Positions 16,001 through 28,000 of a stretch of 64,000 nt of DNA are shown one piece after another (position 1 is the stretch's first letter; the number at the start of each line of letters is the position of its first letter). A program made the translations under genes and the position numbers. Below the pieces are notes generated by a model. The model made no database searches. It worked only from the letters and a program-made list of their open reading frames with translations, and was not told the DNA's origin. Where the stretch lies: positions 930,001-994,000 of the forward strand of contig JALJCO010003008.1 of assembly GCA_023101725.1 (NCBI GenBank), given 5' to 3'. Source of the stretch: Atherinomorus stipes. Taxonomy: Eukaryota; Chordata; Actinopteri; Atheriniformes; Atherinidae.

Positions 16001-19000
16001 TGGCAGCGCCTGCACAGTGGACGGCTATTGTCTACTACTTTACCGTCTGTGCCTTGTTTTAAGCCATAATAGTTTCAAATGTGACTTTTGGAGTTTGGTT
16101 TTTTGAGCAAGATTTGCGGTGCCACTGGTGCCACTCCCGCCGCTGTCGCCGCGGCAGACTCGCCGTTCTCTGCCATGCCGAGTGTGTGCTTCGTGTTAGT
16201 GCTGCATGTGCACAACGAGGCTGCATGTGCACAACGAGACCGCTTGTTGTTTTGTTTTGTTTTTCGCCGATTTTTTTTTTTTTTTTTTTTTTTTTAAGAA
16301 GCGGAGCTGTCTTCATGGACTTCCTTCTTGCCGGTAGAAACATACGAACAGCCATCAGTTTACAGACGGGCGGATCCAACATGCGTAAACAGCCTATCAT
16401 ATCCATGAACGTCACCAGTAAGCGGCAAACAGCCAATCATTCAGCAGCTGTTTGGTTAGGTTGCAGTAGCTGCCATGTGGGTTTGTTGACAGGGAGAAGC
16501 ATGCAGTGAGAGAAGCAGGGAAGAGAGTAGAGACGGACGCTACTAGCTAAACTGGACCGGGTTGTAGTAATCCACGGTAGTACCGTCGTGTATAAATTCT
16601 AGTATAGTAGGAACCGTTATGATCTGGTAGCGTGGGGTACCGTGGGTACCGTTGGTACCGTGCAACTCTACTTACAGGTAATGACAAGGTTGTGGTCGCC
16701 TCCCTCAGTGTTGCTGCACAAGTTTTCTTTTAAATCCATTTGTTTGAAAACCCAGACCTGACTGCACAGAAGTTACTACTAGCTCCATACACGCAGCTGA
16801 ATCAGACAGGGAGGGGAGGGGGAGAGCGGACGGTGCATAGACCGTTAGGAGAGAGAGAGGGGGGGGGGGGGGGGGCGAGGGCGCTGCCTACTTGATAGTG
16901 TTGATAGTGTGCTCTTATTGGAGGAATTAAATTACGTAGAATGATAGAACTAGTAGAATGATAGCCTGTTGTCTGATTCAACTGTTTCTGAACAGAGAGA
17001 CAAAGCTGACAGACCATAAACAGGAACTTTGATTCTCACTCTGGACATTCACATGGCCTCATCAGTGCACAACAGATCATATTATACACCCAAAACCCCA
17101 GAAAAGTTCAATTTGATGTCATGGCACCTTTGAAATCAGGATGAGTCACCATTCAATACAGTATACTATTCATAATAAAGAAGAATTTACTTGCTCCTTG
17201 ATCTCCATGAAGTTCAAGCCTTCCTTTTGGAAGATTTTGGACAGACGTGACAGGTGTGGCAACACGTCTGCTTGCAGGTGAAGAGCAGCAATAAAGCGGT
17301 ACGTAGCAAGGAAGGAGTAGAGACCTTGGCCACTGCACACCTTCTCACTTCCACTTCCTCTGCAAGGACATTCAGTATGGCACAGATGTTTTTTTGGAGG
17401 TTGATGATGGCTTGATGCTGGGAGAGCCACCTGGTGTCCTTCACCTCCTTGGAAATGAAATAGAGAACAGTTTAATGAAGTAGGCAGCAGATCATACTCG
17501 TGAAAAATATGCAAACAGAGTAAATGGGAGATTTTTTCCATTTTCCTCACCTTCACTTTCAAGTCCGTGATGCCAAGCATGGCTGCAGCAGATGATAGAG
17601 CAGCAGAGCGATTGGCACTGTTCCGAAAATACAGATGCAGTTGCTGCAGATGCTCCTTGAAGGTCTTCATATAGGCAACCCTGTCAGCAGCATCCTTGGA
17701 GGCTAAAGCCAGCCGATGGGCAGCACAATGGATGCAAAGCAGTCCTGGCCAGATGTCAGACAGCTGTAAAGCTACTCCATTTATTCGGCCTTAGAGGAGT
17801 TGACACAAAAAAATGTGATTGTAGGGGGAGATGGCTAAGCTTACTGATACAGTGATAATCATAGCAATACTGAACATTACCTGTCATTACAGCAGCTCCA
17901 TCAGTCCCGAGACCACAGATGAGGTTTGGAGGGATCTCCTTCTTTTCCACAACCTCCCTAACAGCTGCTGCAATGCTGTCTGCTTTGCCATCCTGAATTG
18001 GAACCAGTGCCAGGAAATGACAGCAGAGTTTGCCATCTTGAGCCAGATATCTACCAAACATTTATGAAAAATTGACATATGAAAACGGTTATTATGTACA
18101 GTTACAACAGATTTACAACAGTACTTTCCTAAGACAATTACATACCTGATATGGATGTCAAGCTGTCTGTGTACAGACACATCTGTACTTTCGTCCAGCT
18201 CTAGCCCAACTGCTTGGGAAGTCCGGACGTTCCTCAGGATGGGCTCCTCAATGATTGCAGCTAGAATGTCAAGCATGTCATCTATGATCCTGTGGGACCA
18301 GTTGTTGGTGCTCTGCCCAATTTGAAATGCACAAAAACATGACGAGCATTTCACTATTAATTCATGGAGAGGGAGACACTCCAAAAAGAGATATTACCAG
18401 TATTAAATCATAGTTAAAGGTAGGGTCTGGTGATTTTGCCTTAAAAATTTACGCTAGTCATGCTCGTGATATTCATCTGAATGTGCTTTTAAAACACTTG
18501 CCTTCAGCTTCTCAAAATACTGGCAACCTAGCAGCTGGGCGAGATCAAGTAGGGCTGAATAGTTTGTATGATGGGTGATCTCATGTTTAACCAGCCAATA
18601 AAGGCATTTAAAGCCGCCAATCACAGCCTCATGCTCCACGGACACCATGGGGTCAAAGGCTGCAATAACAGAGTTGCCTGGAATAGACAGAATTGAAATT
18701 TAAAAACTTCTTCATGGAAACAGAATAGTACAAATATTCAAAATCTAGACAAGTCATGTACAACAGAGCTTGGCTACCTTTCATTAACCCCACATGCCCT
18801 TTCAAGGTCTCCACGTGCATCTCTGATGCTGCATGTCTGTCCAGCTTGTCCTTCCTGAACGACACACACGGGGCCTCAATGAAAGCCCGTGTCTGCGTGT
18901 GCCCCTCTTTGCCAATTTACTGTGTGCCCGGCAGATCCTACAAAACATTCGTGAATTATGCAGTAAAAAAAATGTTCTATGTTAATTCCATTCATCAATC

Positions 19001-22000
19001 AGAAGCCAGATGACTTTAATTACAAAGATCATGACGCTCACTTAGAATTGATTATTCAGCACCGCACATAAAACATCTAAAGTTGTGTCCTGTAGTTTCC
19101 CCTAGCTAAACTAAACTTGTGTATTTGCAGTGTTGTGTAACATTATTTTTAATATGCATTTAATAGGACGTTGTTTTTGGGGGTTTTTTTGTCCACACAA
19201 ATTGTCAGCATGCTAAATCCATTGCCATGATTGCCTATGATTTTTTTCAGCTTATCAACCTTGAATAGCACGTGATAACGGAAGACGACAAGAAGAGTCT
19301 CTACAATTATTGCCATAGCTTGCTTTTAAAAAAAACCCCACTGCATTTGAATTCGACTCCTAGTTTTCGTTCACTGTAATGCGGCTGAAACTGCTATGCG
19401 CCTTAATGGTCTGCCAGATACTGGTCGGCTAATTAGGATAGTTGGGCTGCGTTATTCCATAACGTTAAACCACATTTCTTCCTGCTAGGACACTGCCTAG
19501 GCTTACTTGGCATACATGAGAGTGAAAAGTGTCAGAAGTTGAAATGTGGTTGAGAAACAAATGTCCGTTTGCATTTAAATACAACCATCTACCAGTCTTG
19601 CTCGTTGAAACTTACCCAAGTCCGTTTTGTATAGCCACGGCTTGTATTTTGGGTCAGCACCCCAATCTGGGTTCCATCCAGATGATCTGTGTTTGACTTT
19701 GCCACACACGTTGGTCCATCCACCCTCTCCCCACTTTGTCCAGATTCACCTGTCTCATCTGGCGAAGCAGCACAGTCGAACGTTCTTTTAAAAAAAGATG
19801 TAATTAATCCTTGTTTTGGATTGTCAGCCTTTCTCTTACTGCTAGACATAAGGTATGCCGGCTCGGATGCTATATTAGCCTGTCACCTGTCTTCGGTATT
19901 TTTGAATTAGCATCTCCTTCCATTGGGGGCACACAGCGTAGGGATATTATGCTCAAGCACGTCTGCTTGACTCCACTTCCATCTTATGAACCTGAAATCT
20001 TGCTACAGCTGTTTTGGTGGAAGTCCCAGCATGCCGAAAGCCACATTTTAAAAATTTATTTAATTATTTATTTATTCATTTTTTATGCCGAAAGCCACAT
20101 GACCACACTTACCAAGGCCTTGTTGTGTCATCCGCGAGTGTCAAGACGAAATCTTGAAGAGACTGGGTTTATTAATCTGTCAATGCTTAATACGGGTTCC
20201 AATCGCTTGGGAATTTATTGAAAAATACTGAATTTATCACAGAGGATAATTCCAAGATATTAACCACAAAGGAAACACTAACAGAAGGTTGACAATGTAT
20301 CTTTTATTACACACTGAGTCAGAGACAAGACAGCGCTTCCCTCCGCTGCAGTACACATTCACAGCCAGCAGATGGAGCTCATGCTAACTGTCTCAAATGT
20401 CTCAAGGCTTCGTGTCAGTTAAGGGGGGCTGGACCTCACGTAGGCCCCGCCAATAACATGGTAGGGGAAACGCTGTACAGATATAAAATGAGCTATAACG
20501 GGATATTAGATAGATCAGCGCTAGATAAGATGATTTATTAGTTGGGTTGATCTCTATATTTTTCTACTCTTTGGCTTATTAAAAAGTCTCAACTCTGCTC
20601 AACCAAAAGATTAGGGATGCACCGAAATGAAAATACTTGACCGAAACCGAAAACAAAAAATGAACAAACCTAGGCCGAAAACCGAACACCGAAAAAAATG
20701 TCAATTATTAGAACTGTAGCACTTTTAGCTACGATGTGTACTAACTTCACTAAAATCAATCATTGCAAACAAATCAAGTACAAAAGTATCAAAAAATTTA
20801 TTTACCCCTAACATTACAGAATGTACACTATAGATTAAAATTCAAAATAAAATATTTAGTTTTACTCCACTCGTGTACATTCCATAATGCCTTTTACATT
20901 TTTTTTCTGTAGGACTATTACAACAAATAATAATATACAGGCTTATAACTGACTGGCTGCTGAAAGACAGTGAAATTAAATATATTTTCACATAAAAACA
21001 CAAAGTTCATAAGTTGCGTGCTGGATGAGCTGTTTGTTGCATCATCACAAGTTTCGGCTGTGTTGTTTCGGTGATTTATGTCTTTCGGCCGAAAACCGAA
21101 AATGCACTTTTGGGTCATTTTTGGCCGAAAACTTTTGGTGGCCGAATTTTCGGTGCATCCCTACAAAAGATAAATAAAATACTTGGATATGCAGTGTCTT
21201 TTAGACACCAGCTAGTTTATAGCCTAGTGAGATACCAGGAAACAAACATTATTTCCATTACAACATTGTTTTTATTAGAAAAGTAAAGTAAAAGTTTGAT
21301 GGGTTTGGTCATTAATACTCAGTGCAAGAACGTACAGCTGCAACTGGAATGTCCCAGTTGGTTAAAATGTATGCAAACATACACTACTACTACTGTTATT
21401 TACAGTACATTTTAACCAGTTGGTTAAAATGTACTGTAATACTGGTGTGTAAATGCACATATACTCCTAGAAATAAGGTCCCGGTTGAAAAAAACCCAAC
21501 TAGTCCTGCATTACGCATTGAAAGGATATCGAATATTTTACCGTGACATTTTATATAACAGCTTCTGAACCAACCGTTTTAAATATATTTCTCTTGTGTG
21601 TGCAGATGTCCAGACCTCTGTCAGACTGATGGATGAGCAAGAAAGCAACCCTGTACCAGTCAGGATCATTCCCATCCCAGTCCAACCTGTAGCTGGCTGT
21701 AGCTCCCCTGCAGCTAGCGGCACAGTAATGGTAAGTGCATACTTCACATAATGTCATTGATCACTTCTGTTATGTGTCAGTTCATACTGTGTGAAGTATT
21801 TATTGATCATCTTTGGAATATTATGACTGGAGCTCCACATGTGTTCAGCTGCTGATCATTCTGGTAATACAGGTGTTGTGTTCAGTCTGCAGGTTCTGCT
21901 CTGGGTTTCATGGTAAATGGCCGACCGGTGCCCCTGCTGCCTGGAGGTCAGTCTTCTCTTTTTATACATGTGTGCTACAATTATAATTTTCCATTTCAGG

Positions 22001-25000
22001 CAACTGATTAGAAATATTTGACATGCTCATATTTATAGTTGAAGATATCAGTAGAAAAGTAAATTTAAAAAAGCAGTTTTCAACAATAATTTCTGATTAA
22101 CACCAGACAAAAATAAAACTGCAGTCTAAACACTTCAAACCAAGCGTGTCTGATTTTTGATTTTTAATTCCATAATAACGTGATAAAACACTTCCTCTGA
22201 AAATTTTGTGGGAGTAAATATAGAAACTGTCTGGACAAGCCAGTGGTCTTAACTGTAAATCTGATTTTTATTTAATTTAACAATAGCTAGTTTTCTGGTC
22301 AAGCCTTTAACACCAACATCTTTAGATGTTGGTGGCCACAGAATGATGTAACTTTATTTTATTTTTTATTTTTTAATATAGTTTATTTATCCCAATTAGA
22401 TAGCCAATTAGGAAATTCATTCTCTGCATTTTCACCCTTCTCAGGTTGAACCTGAGAGCTGTGGGCTGCTATTTAAAGCGCCCGGGGAGCAGTTGGTGGG
22501 GGGGTTAAGGACCTTGCTCAGGGATCCACAGTGGTTCACCTGAGTGCTGTGTCAGGGACTCAAACCCGGGTCTGCCGCGCCAAAGCCCGCAACATTACCA
22601 CTACGCTACCTTACATTTCCCTACATTTTCCACTTACCATTATGATGAGCAAGACTCTGGAGCACTTTTTTAATATCCCTATATGCAGCCGGCAATCAGG
22701 AAGGCTTCTCGTTTCCCCCCCAACTTTCAAATAATGGAGTTCGATTGGGCCCGAGCCAAAAAGGTCCATAAAAGTATACAAAAACTTGTCAATATCCAAG
22801 TTTCCTGAGTGGGTAGCGTCCAGAGATATTAAAAAAGTGCTCCAGAGTCTTGCTCACCATGAGGGTAAGTGGAAAATAAAGTTGCATCATTCTGTGGGTG
22901 TACTATTCCTTTAACTTGAAGACCTCTTTGGTAAAAACAGAGGTGTTGCGTCTGGCAACATTAAATCATCAAGCTGCAGAATATCAGAAGAACACAGAGC
23001 CATTGTGTTTCCACTTAAACTTCTCATTTGTGGTGGGGCTCAGGTTTTTATTGTGCTGTCTAGAATTAAGCTGACTAAATGCCAAACCGGCTCAGGATGT
23101 TTAACCCTGCACCTGGCTTCTAATGTAAGTATTTGTTTCTCCTCTAACCAAACACAGTTGGTGCCACTGCAACAGCAACAGCAATTTTAGGGGACTGGAA
23201 CCACTGCATTGGTTTTGATAGATAAAAGTGGTTCTGAGTTACAGTCTTGCTCTGAACCAACATTGTAATACTTTGATAGAAAGGCCCTCTTATGTAAATA
23301 CAGGGAGTGCAGAATTATTAGGCAAATGAGTATTTTCACCACATCATCCTCTTTATGCATGTTGTCTTACTCCAAGCTGTATAGGCCGAAAGCCTATTAC
23401 CAATTAAGCATATCAGGTGATCCATCTCTGTAATGAGAAGGGGTGTGGTCTAATGACATCAACCCCCTATATCAGGTGTATTAGGCAAACATAATTATAA
23501 GGCAACTTAATGATAAACAAATATATACCCATTTCAATTATTTATTTTCACCAGGGAAACCAATATAACAGCTCAACATTCACAAATATACATTTCTGAC
23601 ACTCAAAAACAAAACAAAAACAAATCAGGACCAATATAGCCACCTTTCTTTGCAAGGACACTCAAAAGCCTGCCATCCATGGATCCTGTCAGTGTTTTGA
23701 TCTGTTCACGATCAACATTGCGTGCAGCAGCAACCACAGCCTCCCAGACATTGTTCAAAGAGGTGTACTGTTTTCCCTATTTGTAAATCTCACATTTGAT
23801 GAGGGACCACAGGTTCTCTATGGGGTTCAGATCAGGTGAACAAGGAGGCCATGTCATTAGTTGTTCTTCTTTTAGACCCTTTCTTGCCAGCCACGCTGTG
23901 GAGTACGTGGATGCGTGTGATGGAGCATTGTCCTGCATGAAAATCATGTTTTTCTTGAAGGATGCAGACTTCTTCCTGTACCACTGCTTGAAGAAGGTGT
24001 CTTCCATAAACTGGCAGTAGGACTGGGAGTTGAGCTTGACTCCATCCTCAACCCAAAAAGGCCCCACAAGCTCATCTTTGATGATACCAGCCCAGACCAG
24101 TACCCCACCTCCACCATGAGTCAGACTGGAGCTCTCTGCCCTTTACCGATCCAGCCACGGGCCCATCCATCTGGCCCATCAAGACTCACTCTCATTTCAT
24201 CACGCTTGACTTTTCGCAGGTCATGGGCAGTTATTTTGCACCTTGGTTTTTCCACACGTTTCTTGCGACCCTGTTGACTATTTTGAATGAAACGCTTGAT
24301 TGTTCTATGATCTCGCTTCAGAAGCTTGGCAATTTTAAGAGTGCTGCGTCCCTCTGAAAAGACATCTCACTATTTTTGACTTTCCAGAGCCTGTCAAGTC
24401 CCTCTTCTGACCCATTTTGCCAAAGAAAAGGAAGTTGCCTAATAATTATGTTTGCCTAATACACCTGATATAGGGTGTTGATGTCATTAGACCACACCCC
24501 TTCTCATTAGAGAGATGCACATCACCTGATATGCTTAATTGGTAGTAGGCTTTTGGCCTATACAGCTTGGAGTAAGACAACATGCATGAAGAGGATGATG
24601 TGGTCAAAATACTCATTTGCCTAATAATGTAGTAGCACAGCACCTTTACAAATGACCACTTAGAGCTAGTATCCTCGTTGTTGTTCAGTCCTGCCATAAA
24701 CCTGTTATAGAAATATAATTATGTAATCAACTGGTTTCTTTGTGATCACTTGATCGAACCACAAAAGAGACAGTCAGGATTTGGTTTTATACTGTTTATT
24801 TGTGTTTGAAAGGGTTTCTGTGTGTGTCCTGCAGGTGGTGGTGCAGAGCTGAAGCTGTGTTCTCATCCTGAAGGTTCAGCCAGTGGCTTCAACACAGTCC
24901 AGATTCCAGTGACCCTGACTGTCCACAGTCCTACTGGGACCCGTCATATTAACACCACCGCCTCCTTGACTGCCAGTGTCACCCCATCTACTGCTGTAGC

Positions 25001-28000
25001 TCATCCCCCTGAACTTGGGCCTAGACCTGATCACATCCCCATAATCACAGGTACTCAATGCAAGCAGCCTCAGGTTAGGAAACAGAAGATCCTCTTTACT
25101 AAACTAAACTGCACTCTCTGATCCAGGTGTGGTCTCAGGGGAAGCAGCCCAGAAGGTTTTGAATGACCACAATGTAAACTTCAAACCGAGCCTTGGCTCA
25201 TCCCTGAAAGCCAAGTCACAGCGGAAAAAACCCCCAACATCTCTCACGGCAAAACGCAGTTCCAGCAGCAGACCTCCAGCACCTCTCAAACTGCTAAGAA
25301 AAGGTTTGATTCCGCATGTGAAGCAGCATGTCAGTTGTGGAAATTCAGATGTTGCCTCATGGGATTGATGCTCTGCAGTGTTTTCACCACAGCTAGTAAT
25401 AATAATCTGTGTCTGTTTGCCTCTGATTACAAAGTAAATGTTAAACTATTTAGCATTGCAAAGCTATTTCTAAAGTTAGCCATTCCAATATGTCATTCTA
25501 ATCATTTTATCTGTAAAGGGTTTTTAGTAGGTACCATAAGCATTTTGAAATTTGAAGAAAAACTATCTTTCAGCTTTTTGTGCTCTGATGTGCTTCATGA
25601 TCCAGATTCCAAGGTGTTTTTGCCATCCATCTCTCCTCAGGTGAGCTCGGACCAGTCTCTCCCCCAAACTGTACTGTCTGCTCATCTCATTACAAACTCA
25701 TAACAGAGCTGCGAGGATTCATGTGTGTAAGTCCCACAGTGTGCTCATTACATCTGTCCTTGTGAACACTTCGAAGTACAGTTCCTCATACAATGTTTTC
25801 TTCTCCAGCTATGCAGTCCTGCCATTACTCTCAGTCTGAGGAACATGAAGATGCAGGTGAAGAAGCAACGTAGGAGAAGTAGAGAGAGGAACAAGGCACT
25901 AAAAGCCAGCAAAGAATCTCAAAACTCCAATAAAGTTCCCAAAACTCGACCAGGGCTTTCTGCTGTAAGTTAAGACTGTGGCCCCACAGAGGATCTACAT
26001 ACTGTATTTGATCTCCTCATGTCCTTGACATGATTAAAAGATTGCCAGATAATTTGAATGTTTTCTTACTTTGTTTAAAGCATTAATTTGCTCTGCCTTA
26101 TTCTTATTGGTCTCCCTGTTTTATTTCATTTAGTAAGATTAAATTGCAGGATACTGTCTGCACCATGTGTGCAGCTTGTTGGGATGCTCAGTTAAGCTTA
26201 TCCACTTTACCACCAGTGGGAGGACATCTGTGAATCTCTTTGCCTCACATGTGATTTAACTTTGTCTTTTCTTTTTTTTTTTTTCAGCCTAAGGTCATCT
26301 CTCCTCCTCAGAAGGCTCGCAGATATTCTGATGACTACTTGTCAGATGAGTTACCCAGTCCTGCCACCTCCTCCAGTACCTTTAGCCCCCTGCGACAACA
26401 AGATTCTGGACCACCAGCTGACCTCCCTCAGGGTAAACTGGTGATACTGGTGGAGGATTTTTATTATGGCTGTGCTCCTGCGAACACCTCTACCACATCC
26501 AGCCTGCAAGGCATGAAGTTCACTGGACCGTACCACTGCATCCACTGTTCCAAGACACTCCTCAACAACATCAAGTGAGACTCTTGCATACGTCCACAAA
26601 TACACCTGTTCATACTACCACATACTACCATAAGTCACATACTGACCGCTGCACATTGAGTTTTTGTTTTTTCATAATGAAAATGGTGCATTATACAGTT
26701 GTAAACTGCATCTGCTGAACTTTTAGGACAAAGCAAGAGAGAAGATGAGACAGGTGAAACACGAGAGGCCACATCCTAGAGATTAGAAACATTTAAAGCA
26801 TACAATTAATACAGCGCAAGAACAAAAACAAGTTGTACTGTATTACTATGGCAACTGTTCCATCAAATTAATCATAATCAGACTTACTTTATTGACCCCA
26901 CACTGCAATTTTCCAGACTGGAATCAATAAAGTAAGTCTGATTCTGATTAAACTGAAGGAACAATTGCCACATTGATAGAGAACATTTTGTTTTTTGCTC
27001 ATGCGCAAAATAAATTTTATTATTAAATGTTTTCTGTTCATACTCTATGTGGATCTGTATTATTATTTTCATATAAAGATGAATAGCCTAGTTCTGTTTT
27101 TCAGATTTACCAGCAGCTGTTTGACAGTAGATGAAATATAGGGCTGAGCAACAGATGTTTATGCAACATTGTATCATACATTTTATACCAGAGAAAGAGA
27201 TCTGTGTAATGGAGAGCCTGTGACCTCAAAGAGCTGCATATCTACCATTAACCCCCTGTCTGTGTTTCAGGTTGATGAATCACATGCATGAGCATGTGTC
27301 CATGATGTCTCAGGATGATAGAGAGATTGACTCTGTGTCCTCCTGTCCTCATTGTTTCCGTCATTTCCCATCTCCATTCAGGCTACAATGTCACATGGAA
27401 GTTGTCCACAGCAAGTATGAATCCACAGGTCTGTAACACATAAAAAGTAAAAAGAAAAAGAAAAGAATTGCTTCATTCCAATTTGCCTTATTTTCCATCA
27501 ATCTATCGTTGAACCACTATGGACCCCTGAGCAAGGTCCTTAACCCCCACCAACTGCTCCCCGGGCATTTTAAGTAGCAGCCCACTGCTCTCTGGTACTA
27601 CTGTACAGAAATGGGTAAAATGCAGAGCTCTAATTTCCCCTCGGGGATCTAAGCAGTATTTTTAAATAAATAAATAAATAATTCAAAATTGTAGTTTCAA
27701 AATATGACTAATTTAGATGCAGATTTTCTAATATAGGGCTGCACGGTGGTGTGGTGGTGAGCACCACAACCTCACAGTAAGAAGGTTGCTAGTTCGAGTC
27801 CCGGCTGGGGAGGGGGGTTCAAACCACTCCAACAGTGGCCTTCCTGTGTGGAGTTTGCATGTTCTCCCTGTGTATGCATGGGTTCTCTCTGGATATTACG
27901 GCTTCCTCCCACCGTCCAAAGGCATGCATGTTAGGTTAATTGGTTATTCTAAATTGTCCCGAGGAGTGAATGTGAGTGTGAATGGTTTTCTGTGTCTCTG

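Larger units (their letters stand above)
15268..16670 (-). mobile_element. Nested 1.4-kb hAT element with BED zinc finger remnant and 8-bp target duplication
   Basis: The left end TAGAGTTGTCACGATACC and the right end GGTACCGTGCAACTCTA are inverted. Exact direct repeats CTTACAGG flank it (15260-15267 and 16671-16678). On the minus strand, 16176-15905 reads [13 protein letters not shown] and later [17 protein letters not shown] and CRHPDLY, a BED finger. There is no transposase core, so it is an internally deleted non-autonomous copy. It contains a T17 (15516 region) and a T28 homopolymer (16271 region). Confidence 0.88.
13785..19849 (-). pseudogene. hAT-family transposase gene with introns, broken
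   Basis: Exon-like blocks on the minus strand: 19849-19616 ([19 protein letters not shown]), about 18950-18778 (zinc finger CRIC with HAASEMH), 18675-about 18500, about 18316-18148 ([12 protein letters not shown]), 18052-17886 ([10 protein letters not shown]), about 17791-17549 ([16 protein letters not shown]), about 17445-17191 ([11 protein letters not shown]), about 14875-14690, about 14500-14330, about 14175-14071 ([11 protein letters not shown]) and 13948-13785 ([20 protein letters not shown], stop TAA). This order (TTF/BED-like finger, RNase-H-like core with the two Asp segments, C-terminal dimerisation) is that of ZNF862-like hAT proteins. A one-base deletion after CRAHSKLAK breaks the finger exon, and one junction near 17191/14875 does not keep phase. 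This argues for a dead copy rather than a host gene. Confidence 0.75.
13485..20475 (-). mobile_element. Decayed intron-containing hAT transposon (about 7 kb with nested insertions)
   Basis: Proposed ends are CAGTGTCTCCCCT at 13485 and AGGGGAAACGCTG ending at 20475, which are inverted and of hAT type. The minus strand between them encodes, in order, the parts of one hAT transposase split by introns (see 13785-19849). The flanking 8-mers (TTATACGG and TACAGATA) do not match, so the element limits are less sure than its content. A 1.4-kb hAT element at 15268-16670 is inserted within one of its introns. The whole lies in pogz intron 2, antisense to pogz. Confidence 0.65.

Noticed and set aside
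16081..16509. 142-codon open frame with a poly-Phe run, plus strand
   Set aside because: It is the antisense of the hAT BED-finger fragment and crosses a T28 homopolymer; no family resemblance.
13785..19849. Domesticated host gene antisense to pogz
   Set aside because: A frameshift in the zinc-finger exon and a phase break between two exons favour a dead transposon, although expression data could change this.
22531..22620. tRNA-like A and B boxes
   Set aside because: The head belongs to a SINE on the minus strand; no acceptor stem or full cloverleaf closes, and a SINE body follows.
27737..27810. tRNA-like head with GTTCGAGTCCC
   Set aside because: This is the polymerase III head of a full-length SINE, not a tRNA gene.
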